Shown here one piece after another: positions 44,124-52,703 of a stretch of 64,000 nt of DNA. Every line of letters starts with the position of its first letter. The stretch's first letter is position 1. The notes beneath the pieces are model-generated. The model was not told the DNA's origin and made no database searches. It saw only the letters and a list, made by a program, of their open reading frames with translations. The stretch is from JBKCUK01 sp046318415 (lineage in GTDB: Bacteria > Pseudomonadota > Alphaproteobacteria > Caedimonadales > Caedimonadaceae), in the NCBI GenBank assembly GCA_046318415.1, contig JBKCUK010000009.1, positions 1-64,000 on the forward strand, in the 5' to 3' direction. A program made the translations under genes and the position numbers.

Positions 44124-45326
44124 TCACAGATCCAGACGCTGAAGGCTGTCATAAATGGGCAGTAAGGTCGCCGAGGCCAGCCAAAAGAGGATCAGCGCTA
44201 AAACAAGAAGCGCCATTGGATGCAGCAGCGCCAGAAGACGTTTGCGTCGCTGGTCGACCCGCTGTCGAATCATGCGGGATGCCTTTTCTGCCATGGTCGC
44301 CACGTGTGCCGATTGTTCGCCCACGGCCAGCACTATCAACATAAATGGGGGCGCAAAGCCCTCCAAACTCTGCGCAAGGCCCTGGCCGCATGCCACTTTT
44401 TGCCGTGCTTCGTCCAAACGCTGGCGAAGATAAAGGTTGGGTAGAGCACGCGCCCCATGGGCCATGGCGTCAATCAGAGGAATCCCAGCGTTCAACAGCC
44501 GCGAGAGTGTCATCAGCAAGTGGGCCCAATGGTGTTCATAGATTAACGGCCCAATGGCAGGAATTTTAAAGGCGAATGCTTGAAGCTGGACCCGAAGCAA
44601 AAAACTCACCTGCCACAAAATCCACGCCCCCATCACGCTGGCGAGAAGGAATAGGCCAAGGACATGGCCAAAGTCCTCAAGAAACGCCGCGACGCTTAAT
44701 AACACCTGTGTCGAAAGGGGCAATTCTTGCTGCACGGCCGATAAGAAATGGACCACTTGGGGCACCACCTGGGTCATCAAGATGCCTGTGATCCCCAGGA
44801 AAAGAAGACTGACAAGGGCTGGATAAAGCAGCACCTCCAGGAGAGAGCGACGATTCTGACGCGTCTCATCCATGAGCTGGGCGGCTTGACCAATCCCTTC
44901 GGCAAGATTACTCGCCTGCTCAGCCGCGCGAATGATGGCCAAGACAATTGGCGGTGCATTTGCAAAGACTTGGGTGAGGGCATCTGAAAACGGGTGACCG
45001 TGGCGAAGGTGAGCACGTAAATCCAAGGCATAGGCGCGCATGGATTGAGGTAACGCTGGGACAAGCGCCTCTAGCGCCCGCTCAAGGGCCAATCCCGCCG
45101 ACATAAGATGGGCAAGCTGCTCAAGCACCAGGCTTAAACACTTGACTTGAGGAACCAGAATCCAAGTCACCAGGGGGGTCAACGCCTGGGGTAGTTTTTG
45201 CGCATGCAAAAGGATATGCCCCCGCTCCTTCAGCTTCCGCTCAAGGCCGTGCAAATCATTGGCAGAGAGCAGCATGCGCTGCCGCCCTATGGTGCCTGTG
45301 TAAACGGAGGCCAAATAGGCGTTCAT
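44124..45326 (-). CDS. GspF/PilC-family inner-membrane platform protein
   Basis: The 400-residue protein has two homologous T2SSF domains (about 65-185 and 265-390), each four-helix with conserved Gly/Pro turns (LEQLAHLMSAGLALERAL; LLMTLSRLLNAGIPLIDAM), and three membrane segments. This is the rotor or platform on which pilins are assembled. Its start overlaps the end of the ATPase gene by four bases, and its stop overlaps the PilN-like start. Confidence 0.92.
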   Translation of the reverse strand: MNAYLASVYTGTIGRQRMLLSANDLHGLERKLKERGHILLHAQKLPQALTPLVTWILVPQVKCLSLVLEQLAHLMSAGLALERALEALVPALPQSMRAYALDLRAHLRHGHPFSDALTQVFANAPPIVLAIIRAAEQASNLAEGIGQAAQLMDETRQNRRSLLEVLLYPALVSLLFLGITGILMTQVVPQVVHFLSAVQQELPLSTQVLLSVAAFLEDFGHVLGLFLLASVMGAWILWQVSFLLRVQLQAFAFKIPAIGPLIYEHHWAHLLMTLSRLLNAGIPLIDAMAHGARALPNLYLRQRLDEARQKVACGQGLAQSLEGFAPPFMLIVLAVGEQSAHVATMAEKASRMIRQRVDQRRKRLLALLHPMALLVLALILFWLASATLLPIYDSLQRLDL

Positions 45327-46684
45327 GGCGCAGGTTCCTCAAACCATGGCAAGACCCGGCGTACTTCCTCCACGTCCGTAATACCGTCACGAATGTAATT
45401 TTCTGCGCGGGTATGAAGGGGGATGAACCCTTCAGCCATTGCCGTGCGGCGCAACTCGACCAGTGAGGCGCCGTGGGCAATTTGCAGCTTCAGGGATTCA
45501 GAAACATTGATGATTTCTGCAATGGCAACCCGACCGGCATACCCCCTTCCCTGCCGTCGCCGAAGCAAACGCTGGGAAATAATGCCACGCAGGCTGGACG
45601 CCAAATAGGGTGCGGGCAAACCAAGATCCAAGAGGCGATGAATAACTCCAAAAGCGTTATTGGCATGAACGGTTGCAAGAACTAAATGGCCCGTAAGAGC
45701 CGCCCGCAACGCCGCAAGAGCGGTGGCCTCATCACGAATTTCCGAGATTAAAATGACATCAGGATCTTGGCGCAAAATCGCCCGAACCCCTGCTGCAAAT
45801 CCAAGGCCACTAGCCTCTTTGACCTCACTTTGGCGAATGAGGGGCAGACGATACTCAACTGGATCTTCAAGGGTCATCACATTGCGCGATTCATCGGCCA
45901 AATGCTGCAACAGGGCATAGAGGGTTGTGGTTTTTCCTGATCCCGTTGGACCCGTGACGACGATCAGCCCCTCTTGCTGACTTACCATGCGCTGCAAAAG
46001 GCTTCGTTGATCTGCGCCATATCCAAGATCGGCAAGGGGAATCAGCGCATTCAGGCGATCCAGTAAACGGATCACAAGATTCTCACCGTCCACGGTCGGC
46101 ATGGTGGATAATCGACAATCGATTATGCGCCCATCGATGGTCTCCTCAAATCGACCGGACTGCGGCTTTCGGGTTTCCGCAATATCCAAATTAGCCGTGA
46201 TCTTCAGGCACACCAGAATGCGCGACCAGAACGCTTGGTGAAAAACGAACCGTTCTGATAGAACGCCATCCAAGCGATAACGGACACGCACAAAAAAATC
46301 TTCAGGGCTCAAGTGAATATCTGACACCCTCTCCCGAACAGCATCCCACAACAAGGCAAGGACGAAGGATTTTGCGAAGTTTTCGTCCTGTTGCACAAGG
46401 TGCAGCTCTTGACGCACGAAGTCAGTGGGGGGCGCCATTGGATGTTGTGCGTCAGGCTGCCATAGATTTTGAGGCGCATGCTCTGCAAGGTGATGCTGCA
46501 TTAGGGACGAAGACGGATAATGCCCAAAGCAAAAGGAAGTCTGCTGCAGGACCACCTCGGGATCGATGCGCATGAACTGGGCCTGTTGCGCAATTGTGCG
46601 ACCTTGGTCAGCACGCAACAAACCCTTGGCAACATAGTCTTCGATAATATCAAACTGAGGCCCGATGACTTTTTGAAGCACCAT
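45323..46684 (-). CDS. GspE/PilB-family assembly ATPase
   Basis: The 453-residue ATPase drives pilin polymerisation. The catalytic domain has Walker A TGPTGSGKTTTLYALL, the Asp box, Walker B LISEIRDEATALAALRAALTGHLV and the His box VHANNAFGVIHRLLDLG. The N-terminal domain (about 1-110) is short. The four-cysteine zinc motif seen in most GspE/PilB proteins is missing; that segment reads RRQGRGYAGRVAIAEI. ATG 46684 follows GAAGG by about six bases and gives a normal N-terminus; a longer start to 46960 would add 92 residues that run into the divergent neighbour. It is the first gene of the assembly operon. Confidence 0.93.
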   Translation of the reverse strand: MVLQKVIGPQFDIIEDYVAKGLLRADQGRTIAQQAQFMRIDPEVVLQQTSFCFGHYPSSSLMQHHLAEHAPQNLWQPDAQHPMAPPTDFVRQELHLVQQDENFAKSFVLALLWDAVRERVSDIHLSPEDFFVRVRYRLDGVLSERFVFHQAFWSRILVCLKITANLDIAETRKPQSGRFEETIDGRIIDCRLSTMPTVDGENLVIRLLDRLNALIPLADLGYGADQRSLLQRMVSQQEGLIVVTGPTGSGKTTTLYALLQHLADESRNVMTLEDPVEYRLPLIRQSEVKEASGLGFAAGVRAILRQDPDVILISEIRDEATALAALRAALTGHLVLATVHANNAFGVIHRLLDLGLPAPYLASSLRGIISQRLLRRRQGRGYAGRVAIAEIINVSESLKLQIAHGASLVELRRTAMAEGFIPLHTRAENYIRDGITDVEEVRRVLPWFEEPAP

Positions 46685-46802
46685 GACAGCCTTCGTCCCT
46701 GCTTTTTTAGGACTATTATAATGTCTTTTGTTCGGACGAAAAGCGCGATATGCTGAGATTGTATTTTCCATATAATGAATAATAATTTGGATACACTCTA
46801 TC

Positions 46803-47180
46803 TTGGCAAGACTCTTACTGGTTGAAGACAATGAACTGAACCGTGACATGCTCTCAAGAAGACTGGCTCGCCACGGATTTGAAATAGAACTTGCCCTTGA
46901 TGGTGAACAGGGCGTGTTAAAGGCAAAAACCTTACTTCCTGACCTTATCCTCATGGACATGAGTCTACCCGTTATGGATGGCTGGGAGGCGACCCGTCAC
47001 ATCAAAACCCACGAATCAACGGCTCACATCCCGGTGATCGCCCTCACGGCGCATGCCATGGCAGAAGATCGAGAAAAGGCCCTGGCCGCTGGGTGTGACG
47101 AATACGACACAAAACCCGTTGAACTTTCAAGACTATTACAAAAAATTAATGCGCTGCTGATGCGTGCTGAACAAAGCTAA
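46803..47180 (+). CDS. DivK-like single-domain response regulator
   Basis: The 125-residue protein is a lone receiver: LLVEDNELNRD, the phosphorylated Asp in LILMDMSLPVMDG, the Thr in ALTAHAM and the Lys in DTKPVE. It resembles DivK-type regulators that control cell-cycle kinases, and it lies directly before a diguanylate cyclase, as divK lies before pleD in alphaproteobacteria. The start is TTG, the only option before the conserved core. A true DivK role cannot be proven from sequence. Confidence 0.88.
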   Translation: MARLLLVEDNELNRDMLSRRLARHGFEIELALDGEQGVLKAKTLLPDLILMDMSLPVMDGWEATRHIKTHESTAHIPVIALTAHAMAEDREKALAAGCDEYDTKPVELSRLLQKINALLMRAEQS

Positions 47181-47260
47181 GGCATAGGAATCCAAAATCA
47201 CTTCATTAGTCCCTCATTTTTATAAAGACGCGCAGACTGATTAAAGACCGGATAAGAGTC

Positions 47261-49063
47261 ATGGAAGAACGCAAACCTACTGCCCGCGCAGATCATTATG
47301 AACACAATATTTTCCAACACTGGCTGCAGCTTATAGAAGAAAAACGCCACACCATTTTTAATCAGATCATAGCTTTGACTCAAAATCCAGAGCTGACCAG
47401 TGTTGCAGCCATATGCAAAGATATAGAAGAGATTATCAACAGCGTCGAACGTCTGGGTTCCCTGATCCAATTCTTGAATCAGGAGCGAACAGACACAGCG
47501 GATGCCGCCGATAAATGGTCCCACTATCGCCATGATTTGCGTGCATTAATCGGTGCAATTCGTGGATATAGCGAGCTGATTATCGAAGAACACGAAAAAA
47601 ATCTCAGCCAGAAGGTCAAGATCACCTTAAACTCCGTCATCGAAGACGCAAACACAATCCTTGGTTACGCTGATAAAATTCGCCTCATTCAGCCCATTGA
47701 ATTTGATGAAAAGGAAGAGACCTCCGGATACTCCCCCTACCCAAGCCGCATATTGATTGTGGATGATAGCGCCGCCAAAAGAGATCTCCTTGCACGGCGT
47801 TTAGTGTCTGCGGGACATAGCGTGCTGCTTGCAGAATCAGGGGTTGAGGGTCTAACCATTCTTAGTCGTGAAAATGTTGATTTGGTCTTGCTTGATCTGG
47901 TCATGCCAGGTCTCAATGGCCTTGAAGTCCTCAAGCGCATCAAGAGCAACGAGCATACCCGCGACCTTCCCGTGGTCGTTATTTCCTCCCAAAGCGAACT
48001 GGAGAGTGTCGTCGCGTGTATTCGTGTGGGGGCCGATGATTATCTTCCCATGCCGGTAAGCCCGGTCCTTTTGCATGCGCGTATCAATGCGTGTTTAAAC
48101 AAAAAACACCTACTCTACCGGGAGCGCGCCCAATCTGCCGAGCTGTTTGCCCTGCAGCAACACCTCAAAACTGCGATTGAGAGCATGGAAGATGGGTTTT
48201 GCATCTTTGATGCTGACGATTGTCTGACGGTATGGAACCAACGCTTTCAGGGCCTTTATCCCGCATTAGAATCACTTGAAGCTGGAATTGACTATAAAAC
48301 TCTCATTCAAAGTCTGATTGCCCACCAGGATATTCGGTTGGACCGGCGAGGCCACCCCGAAGCAGCCGCACCTTCTGCTTTAGATGATTGGGCAAAAAAG
48401 GAACTGAATCATCATCAGCAGCGTCATTCGCCAAGGCAATGGCTATTGACCTGTGGGCGGTGGATCGAAATCAATGAGCACGCCCTGCCCGATGGCGGCA
48501 CGGTGATCATTCACAAAGACATCACCGAGCGAAAAACCCAAGAGCAGCACATGAATTTTCTGGCCAATCATGATGGTCTTACCGGTCTTGCCAACCGCAA
48601 CTCGTTCACGAGCCAACTGAGCGAAGCATGCAAGCGATTCAGCGAACACCAAGAGGGGTTTGCGCTGCTTTTCCTGGACTTAGATGGATTTAAGGGCGTG
48701 AATGACACATTTGGTCACGATGTGGGCGATCAATTACTGAAGTATGTGGCCAAGCAATTGCGCCAGTCTGTGCGTGACAGCGATAGCGTCGCCCGACTTG
48801 GGGGCGACGAATTCGTTGTCCTCATTCACGGCATGCACACAACAGAGGACATTACCCCCATTGCCGAGCGTATCGTTGCGGCACTCCATGACCAAATCAG
48901 TTTCCAGGGACAAACCCTGCAGTATGGCTGCAGCATTGGAATTGCCTTATGCCCAGACCACGGGACAACGCCCGAAGCACTTATGCTGATCGCTGATGAG
49001 ACCATGTATAAGGCGAAGAAAGCAGGCAAAGGACGCTTTATCTTCGCGCAAAGCCCAGCTTAA
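47261..49063 (+). CDS. Multidomain REC-PAS-GGDEF diguanylate cyclase
   Basis: The 600-residue protein has a helical N-terminus with a kinase-like dimerisation helix (YRHDLRALIGAIRGYSEL, about 89-106) but no ATPase domain. A receiver (about 162-280, Asp in LLDLVMPG), a PAS domain (about 305-425, EDGFCIFDADDCL) and a C-terminal GGDEF domain (about 435-595) follow. The active-site GGDEF is intact, and RDSD five residues upstream is the inhibitory site, so it should make cyclic di-GMP and be feedback-inhibited. It pairs functionally with the response regulator before it and, by second messenger, with the EAL-like protein at 1649-2785. Confidence 0.92.
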   Translation: MEERKPTARADHYEHNIFQHWLQLIEEKRHTIFNQIIALTQNPELTSVAAICKDIEEIINSVERLGSLIQFLNQERTDTADAADKWSHYRHDLRALIGAIRGYSELIIEEHEKNLSQKVKITLNSVIEDANTILGYADKIRLIQPIEFDEKEETSGYSPYPSRILIVDDSAAKRDLLARRLVSAGHSVLLAESGVEGLTILSRENVDLVLLDLVMPGLNGLEVLKRIKSNEHTRDLPVVVISSQSELESVVACIRVGADDYLPMPVSPVLLHARINACLNKKHLLYRERAQSAELFALQQHLKTAIESMEDGFCIFDADDCLTVWNQRFQGLYPALESLEAGIDYKTLIQSLIAHQDIRLDRRGHPEAAAPSALDDWAKKELNHHQQRHSPRQWLLTCGRWIEINEHALPDGGTVIIHKDITERKTQEQHMNFLANHDGLTGLANRNSFTSQLSEACKRFSEHQEGFALLFLDLDGFKGVNDTFGHDVGDQLLKYVAKQLRQSVRDSDSVARLGGDEFVVLIHGMHTTEDITPIAERIVAALHDQISFQGQTLQYGCSIGIALCPDHGTTPEALMLIADETMYKAKKAGKGRFIFAQSPA

Positions 49064-49078
49064 CCGCTGATGACGCGT

Positions 49079-49111
49079 GAGAGGCCTCACCTGCCTTCGG
49101 GGTCGCCTCTC
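49079..49111 (+). terminator. Hairpin after the diguanylate cyclase gene
   Basis: GAGAGGC (49079-49085) pairs with GCCTCTC (49105-49111), followed by TTTCTC. The T-run is poor but the position, just after the stop at 49063, is right for a terminator. Confidence 0.5.
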
Positions 49112-49252
49112 TTTCTCATTCGCCCAAAAACTCATAAGCGCAGCTGGAATTTCTAAAATTCTCGGCTATCCAGCACTTCGAGAGAAGTGCCGAAATTTTA
49201 CAAATGTCGCTCACTCAAAGTGGGTAGCTCTCCCAAGGATTTTGGGAAGATG

Positions 49253-49283
49253 AAAAGGAGCGCCCCTTTAAGAAGCGCTCCTC
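49253..49283 (-). terminator. Terminator of the tricorn protease gene
   Basis: On the reverse strand AGGAGCGC pairs with GCGCTCCT (49256-49263 and 49275-49282) and is followed by TTTTC. It lies 10 bases beyond the stop at 49293. Confidence 0.7.
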
Positions 49284-49292
49284 AAGCAGTAT

Positions 49293-52200
49293 TTAGGGCA
49301 GTGGCAGTTTGGGTTTAGCGGAAAGCCCGGTCATTTTGAGAGGTGGATTGGCCTCGATCTCCTGCAACACTTCTTTTAAAGCACGGTCCATCTGAGGATC
49401 ACGACCTGCCACGAAGTCTTGGGGACTCAGGTCAATGTCTATATCTGGCTCGACGCCATAATTTTCGATACTCCAGCCTGCATCCTTGAACCAGAACGAG
49501 AACTCAGGTTGCGTCGTGGTGCCGCCATCAATCAGGTGGTGACGCGGCCAAATACCAATGACACCGCCCCAGGTACGCTTACCGATCAGCTTACCCAGCT
49601 TCAGGGCTTTAAAAGCGTGACTGAACATATCCCCATCCGATCCAGCATACTGGTTGGTCAGGCAAACCATGGGCCCAGCGGGAGAATCTTCGGGGTAAGG
49701 AATATCCCCAAACCAACGGGTATGGTCAAAACCTAGACGTCGGCGAGAGAGTTTTTCTAAGATCAAAGGCGATACTGAGCCACCACCGTTATAGCGCGCA
49801 TCCACAATCAAGCCATCCCGCTCGCACTCCACCAGGAAATAGCGGTGGAACTCAGCAAAGCCCGCAGGGCCCATATCGGGAATATGGACGTACCCTACCC
49901 TGCCCTTGGAATGATGATGCACATAAGCACGGTTATTCTCAACCCAAGTGCGGTAGCTGGCCAGTCGATCCGATGCAAGGGTTTTCAGGGCGACATGGCG
50001 AACGTTTCTGCCTTTGCCATCACTTACCTTAAGTCGCAGCTCAGCCCCCACCATATTGACAAAATGGGATTCAAGCGGAACATCCTCTCGAACAGGTACG
50101 CCATTGACGGCCCAAATGAGGTCCCCCACATTGACGCCAACACCGGGTTGCGCGAGTGGCGATGACGCCGTGCGATTCCAGGTGTCTCCTGGCAGAATCT
50201 CGACCACTTCATAGGCTTTGTGTTTGGCATTGAAGGCAAACCGCGCCCCCAACTGCCCCACACCCCAAGAGGGCTGCCTGCGAAGATCGCCGCCGAAAAC
50301 ATAGGCGTGGGAAGTGCCCAACTCACCCTGCATTTCCCAAAGCAAATCAGAGAGTTCACTGCGCGCAGAAAGGCGCGGCAAAAGGCGCGCATAGCGTTCA
50401 TAAACCCGCTGCCAATCCACCGAGGACATGTCCTCTGTCCAGAAATGGTCGCGTTGCAGTTGCCAAGCCTCACGGTAGATCTGGCGCCACTCGAAGCCGG
50501 GGTCAACGCTCACCCGAAGGCGAGACAAGTCAATCCAACCGGTTTTTTTGCTGGGGCGCTCACCCTCATGCCGGTCTTCATGGCGTTCATCGGCCTTGAC
50601 CACGCGCAACCGGTGGTCAGAGGCATACGCCACCCACTGGGAATCCTGGCTCAAGCTAAAACTGTGGACATGATCCGCAAAGGTCTCGACCTTTAAGGTC
50701 TCAAAATCAAACACTTCCACCAGACCCGCACTGTGGTCTTCCTCGGACTCTTCGCCATCCGGCAAAGTGCCCTCGTTGGGCCAGTTGAGGAATAAGACTT
50801 TCCCCTTTAAGCCTGCGACTTGGGAATAAATGCCATCTTGAACGGGGAAAGCGATCACGCGTTGCTGAATCCCATCCAGATCGATCTTGATGGGTTCAGG
50901 GGAAGATTTCTCTTCTTTTTTCTTATTTTTCTTAACCTTAGATTTATCATTATCCTCGTCGTCCTCCTCACTCTTGGCCAGGTCCGCCTCTTTCAGCAAG
51001 AAGGGGTTTGGCAGGTCACTTTGAAGGAGGACCACATAGGGACGCATCCCCCTTGGAAATCCCATTTCGAAGTGAAGGGAATCCCAGGCAGGATCAAATT
51101 GCCGGTAAGAGATAAAGTAAAGATATTTACCCTCTGGATCGAAGGATGGTTCAACATCTTTCAGCACCGGATCAGTTATCTGGTGGGTTTTGCCTGAAGC
51201 CTTTTCCCACAAAAAGATCGCCATGCGATGGCGCGACAGGGACTTGCTGTAGGCCACCCAGCGTCCATCGGGCGACCAGGTCACACCAGAAAACATGGCT
51301 TGATGACTGCGGTCAATGACCTGAATCTGCCACGTTGAGAGATCCACATGAATAATCTCGTTGCGGTGGTTAGTGACAATAACCGCATCTTCATGGGGAG
51401 AGGATAAAATGTCCGTTATCCGGCCTATATTTAGAACAGGCGAGCGCTCAATAAGCGACAATTCCTGCACATCAAAAAGTGCCAAATGATCGTTGAGCGG
51501 GGCGTCATAGGCCGCCACCATGCGCTTACCATCATTCAGCCAGCAACTAAGGCGATAGCGCACGTCATCTTCCATGGCATGGGGTAAAACAGGGCCTTCC
51601 CAGTTGCCAAAGGTGTAGGCTTTACCGCGCGTCACCACTGCCAAATGATGGCCCTGTGGATGCAAATCATAGCTTTCCAGATAATCACTTGCCGCCACAA
51701 ATTTGCGGCGCTTTTGCGTGCGCAGGCTATGGAAAGTAATAGCGATGGGTCGAGTGGTATGGGTGTGCAGATCGAGGGCATAAAGATCACCGCCCGCGTG
51801 ATAAACAATGGTTTTTCCGTCGGTGGATTGGTTGCGCACATAATAATCTTCATGCTGGGTGTGGCGCGTGACATCTTCGCCGCCAAGGGTGCAAGAATAG
51901 AGATTGCCCACCCCTTCATGGTCTGAGGCAAAGTAAATGCGCTCGCCGACCCACAGCGGACGCGCCATGTCGGAGTGAAGGGTGACCAATTTTTTGAAGG
52001 TGCGGTCGCCTTGGGTATCAATCCACACCTCACCCGCCGTTCCACCGCGATAGCGCTTCCAGAAACCGTATTCTCGGTAACCGTGCCGTTGCAAGACCAT
52101 CCCTTTCCCACCCTGATCGGCAAAGGCGGCATAATTCACCGGACCCAATTTCATGGGCGTTGCATGACCGGTTTCAGGCTTCACGCACCACAAAGCATTG

Positions 52201-52538
52201 AGGCGGGCAAAGGGTTGCTGGGCAGAACTCACAAAGAAAATACCCTCATTTGTCCAAGCCACCACCGTACAATTGCTGCCCAAATAGGTCAGGCGCTTGG
52301 CGTCCCCACCGTGGGCCGGCATGATGTAGACTTCTTGCCCACCTTCGTGGCCACCGGAAAATGCCAGCATCTGGCCGCAGGGTGAAAACACGGGTGTCGA
52401 GCTTGCGCCAAGCCCATGGGTCAGTCGCCTTGCCACCCCGCCAGCAAGGGGCACTTGCCACAGGTCTTCTTCACTGACAAACACCACAACATCATCACGA
52501 ACAGCAGGGTAACTATAGTATCCTTGGCACTCAGTCAT
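49293..52538 (-). CDS. Tricorn protease homologue (S41 family)
   Basis: Tricorn is a large cytosolic protease that trims peptides released by the proteasome or Lon-type proteases. The 1081-residue protein has two beta-propellers (about 10-330 and 340-690), a charged insert (about 530-560, Asp/Glu/Lys), a helical C1 domain, a PDZ domain (about 775-860) and a C2 catalytic domain. The catalytic residues known for Tricorn are visible: His in GTSHAYVFGGD, Ser-Asp in YAGSDGDMFSHAFK and Glu in YGVEPDIDID. There is no signal peptide, so it should be cytoplasmic. It is typical of archaea and of scattered bacteria. Confidence 0.93.
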   Translation of the reverse strand: MTECQGYYSYPAVRDDVVVFVSEEDLWQVPLAGGVARRLTHGLGASSTPVFSPCGQMLAFSGGHEGGQEVYIMPAHGGDAKRLTYLGSNCTVVAWTNEGIFFVSSAQQPFARLNALWCVKPETGHATPMKLGPVNYAAFADQGGKGMVLQRHGYREYGFWKRYRGGTAGEVWIDTQGDRTFKKLVTLHSDMARPLWVGERIYFASDHEGVGNLYSCTLGGEDVTRHTQHEDYYVRNQSTDGKTIVYHAGGDLYALDLHTHTTRPIAITFHSLRTQKRRKFVAASDYLESYDLHPQGHHLAVVTRGKAYTFGNWEGPVLPHAMEDDVRYRLSCWLNDGKRMVAAYDAPLNDHLALFDVQELSLIERSPVLNIGRITDILSSPHEDAVIVTNHRNEIIHVDLSTWQIQVIDRSHQAMFSGVTWSPDGRWVAYSKSLSRHRMAIFLWEKASGKTHQITDPVLKDVEPSFDPEGKYLYFISYRQFDPAWDSLHFEMGFPRGMRPYVVLLQSDLPNPFLLKEADLAKSEEDDEDNDKSKVKKNKKKEEKSSPEPIKIDLDGIQQRVIAFPVQDGIYSQVAGLKGKVLFLNWPNEGTLPDGEESEEDHSAGLVEVFDFETLKVETFADHVHSFSLSQDSQWVAYASDHRLRVVKADERHEDRHEGERPSKKTGWIDLSRLRVSVDPGFEWRQIYREAWQLQRDHFWTEDMSSVDWQRVYERYARLLPRLSARSELSDLLWEMQGELGTSHAYVFGGDLRRQPSWGVGQLGARFAFNAKHKAYEVVEILPGDTWNRTASSPLAQPGVGVNVGDLIWAVNGVPVREDVPLESHFVNMVGAELRLKVSDGKGRNVRHVALKTLASDRLASYRTWVENNRAYVHHHSKGRVGYVHIPDMGPAGFAEFHRYFLVECERDGLIVDARYNGGGSVSPLILEKLSRRRLGFDHTRWFGDIPYPEDSPAGPMVCLTNQYAGSDGDMFSHAFKALKLGKLIGKRTWGGVIGIWPRHHLIDGGTTTQPEFSFWFKDAGWSIENYGVEPDIDIDLSPQDFVAGRDPQMDRALKEVLQEIEANPPLKMTGLSAKPKLPLP

Positions 52539-52703
52539 CGAAAATTATGTCCTTATAGTGGATTGCCCTCAAGGCGTTGGGGCTCAGTTTCCCCTAATCT
52601 AGCGTGCTGGGGCCGCGCTGACCAGCCCTGCTACGCCTGTTTCTGCAAACAGATCTTGTTTTCATTGCAAGCCATGCCCCATCTCGTTACTGGCCAAGGG
52701 CCC

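Noticed and set aside
46685..46960. N-terminal extension of the assembly ATPase
   Set aside because: It would run into the divergent response regulator gene, has no homologous look, and a good ribosome-binding site exists at 46684.
49154..49200. Long imperfect hairpin (AAAATTCTCGGC to CCGAAATTTT) after the cyclase gene
   Set aside because: Could be a second terminator or a regulatory hairpin, but it has mismatches and no clear partner gene; not strong enough to list.
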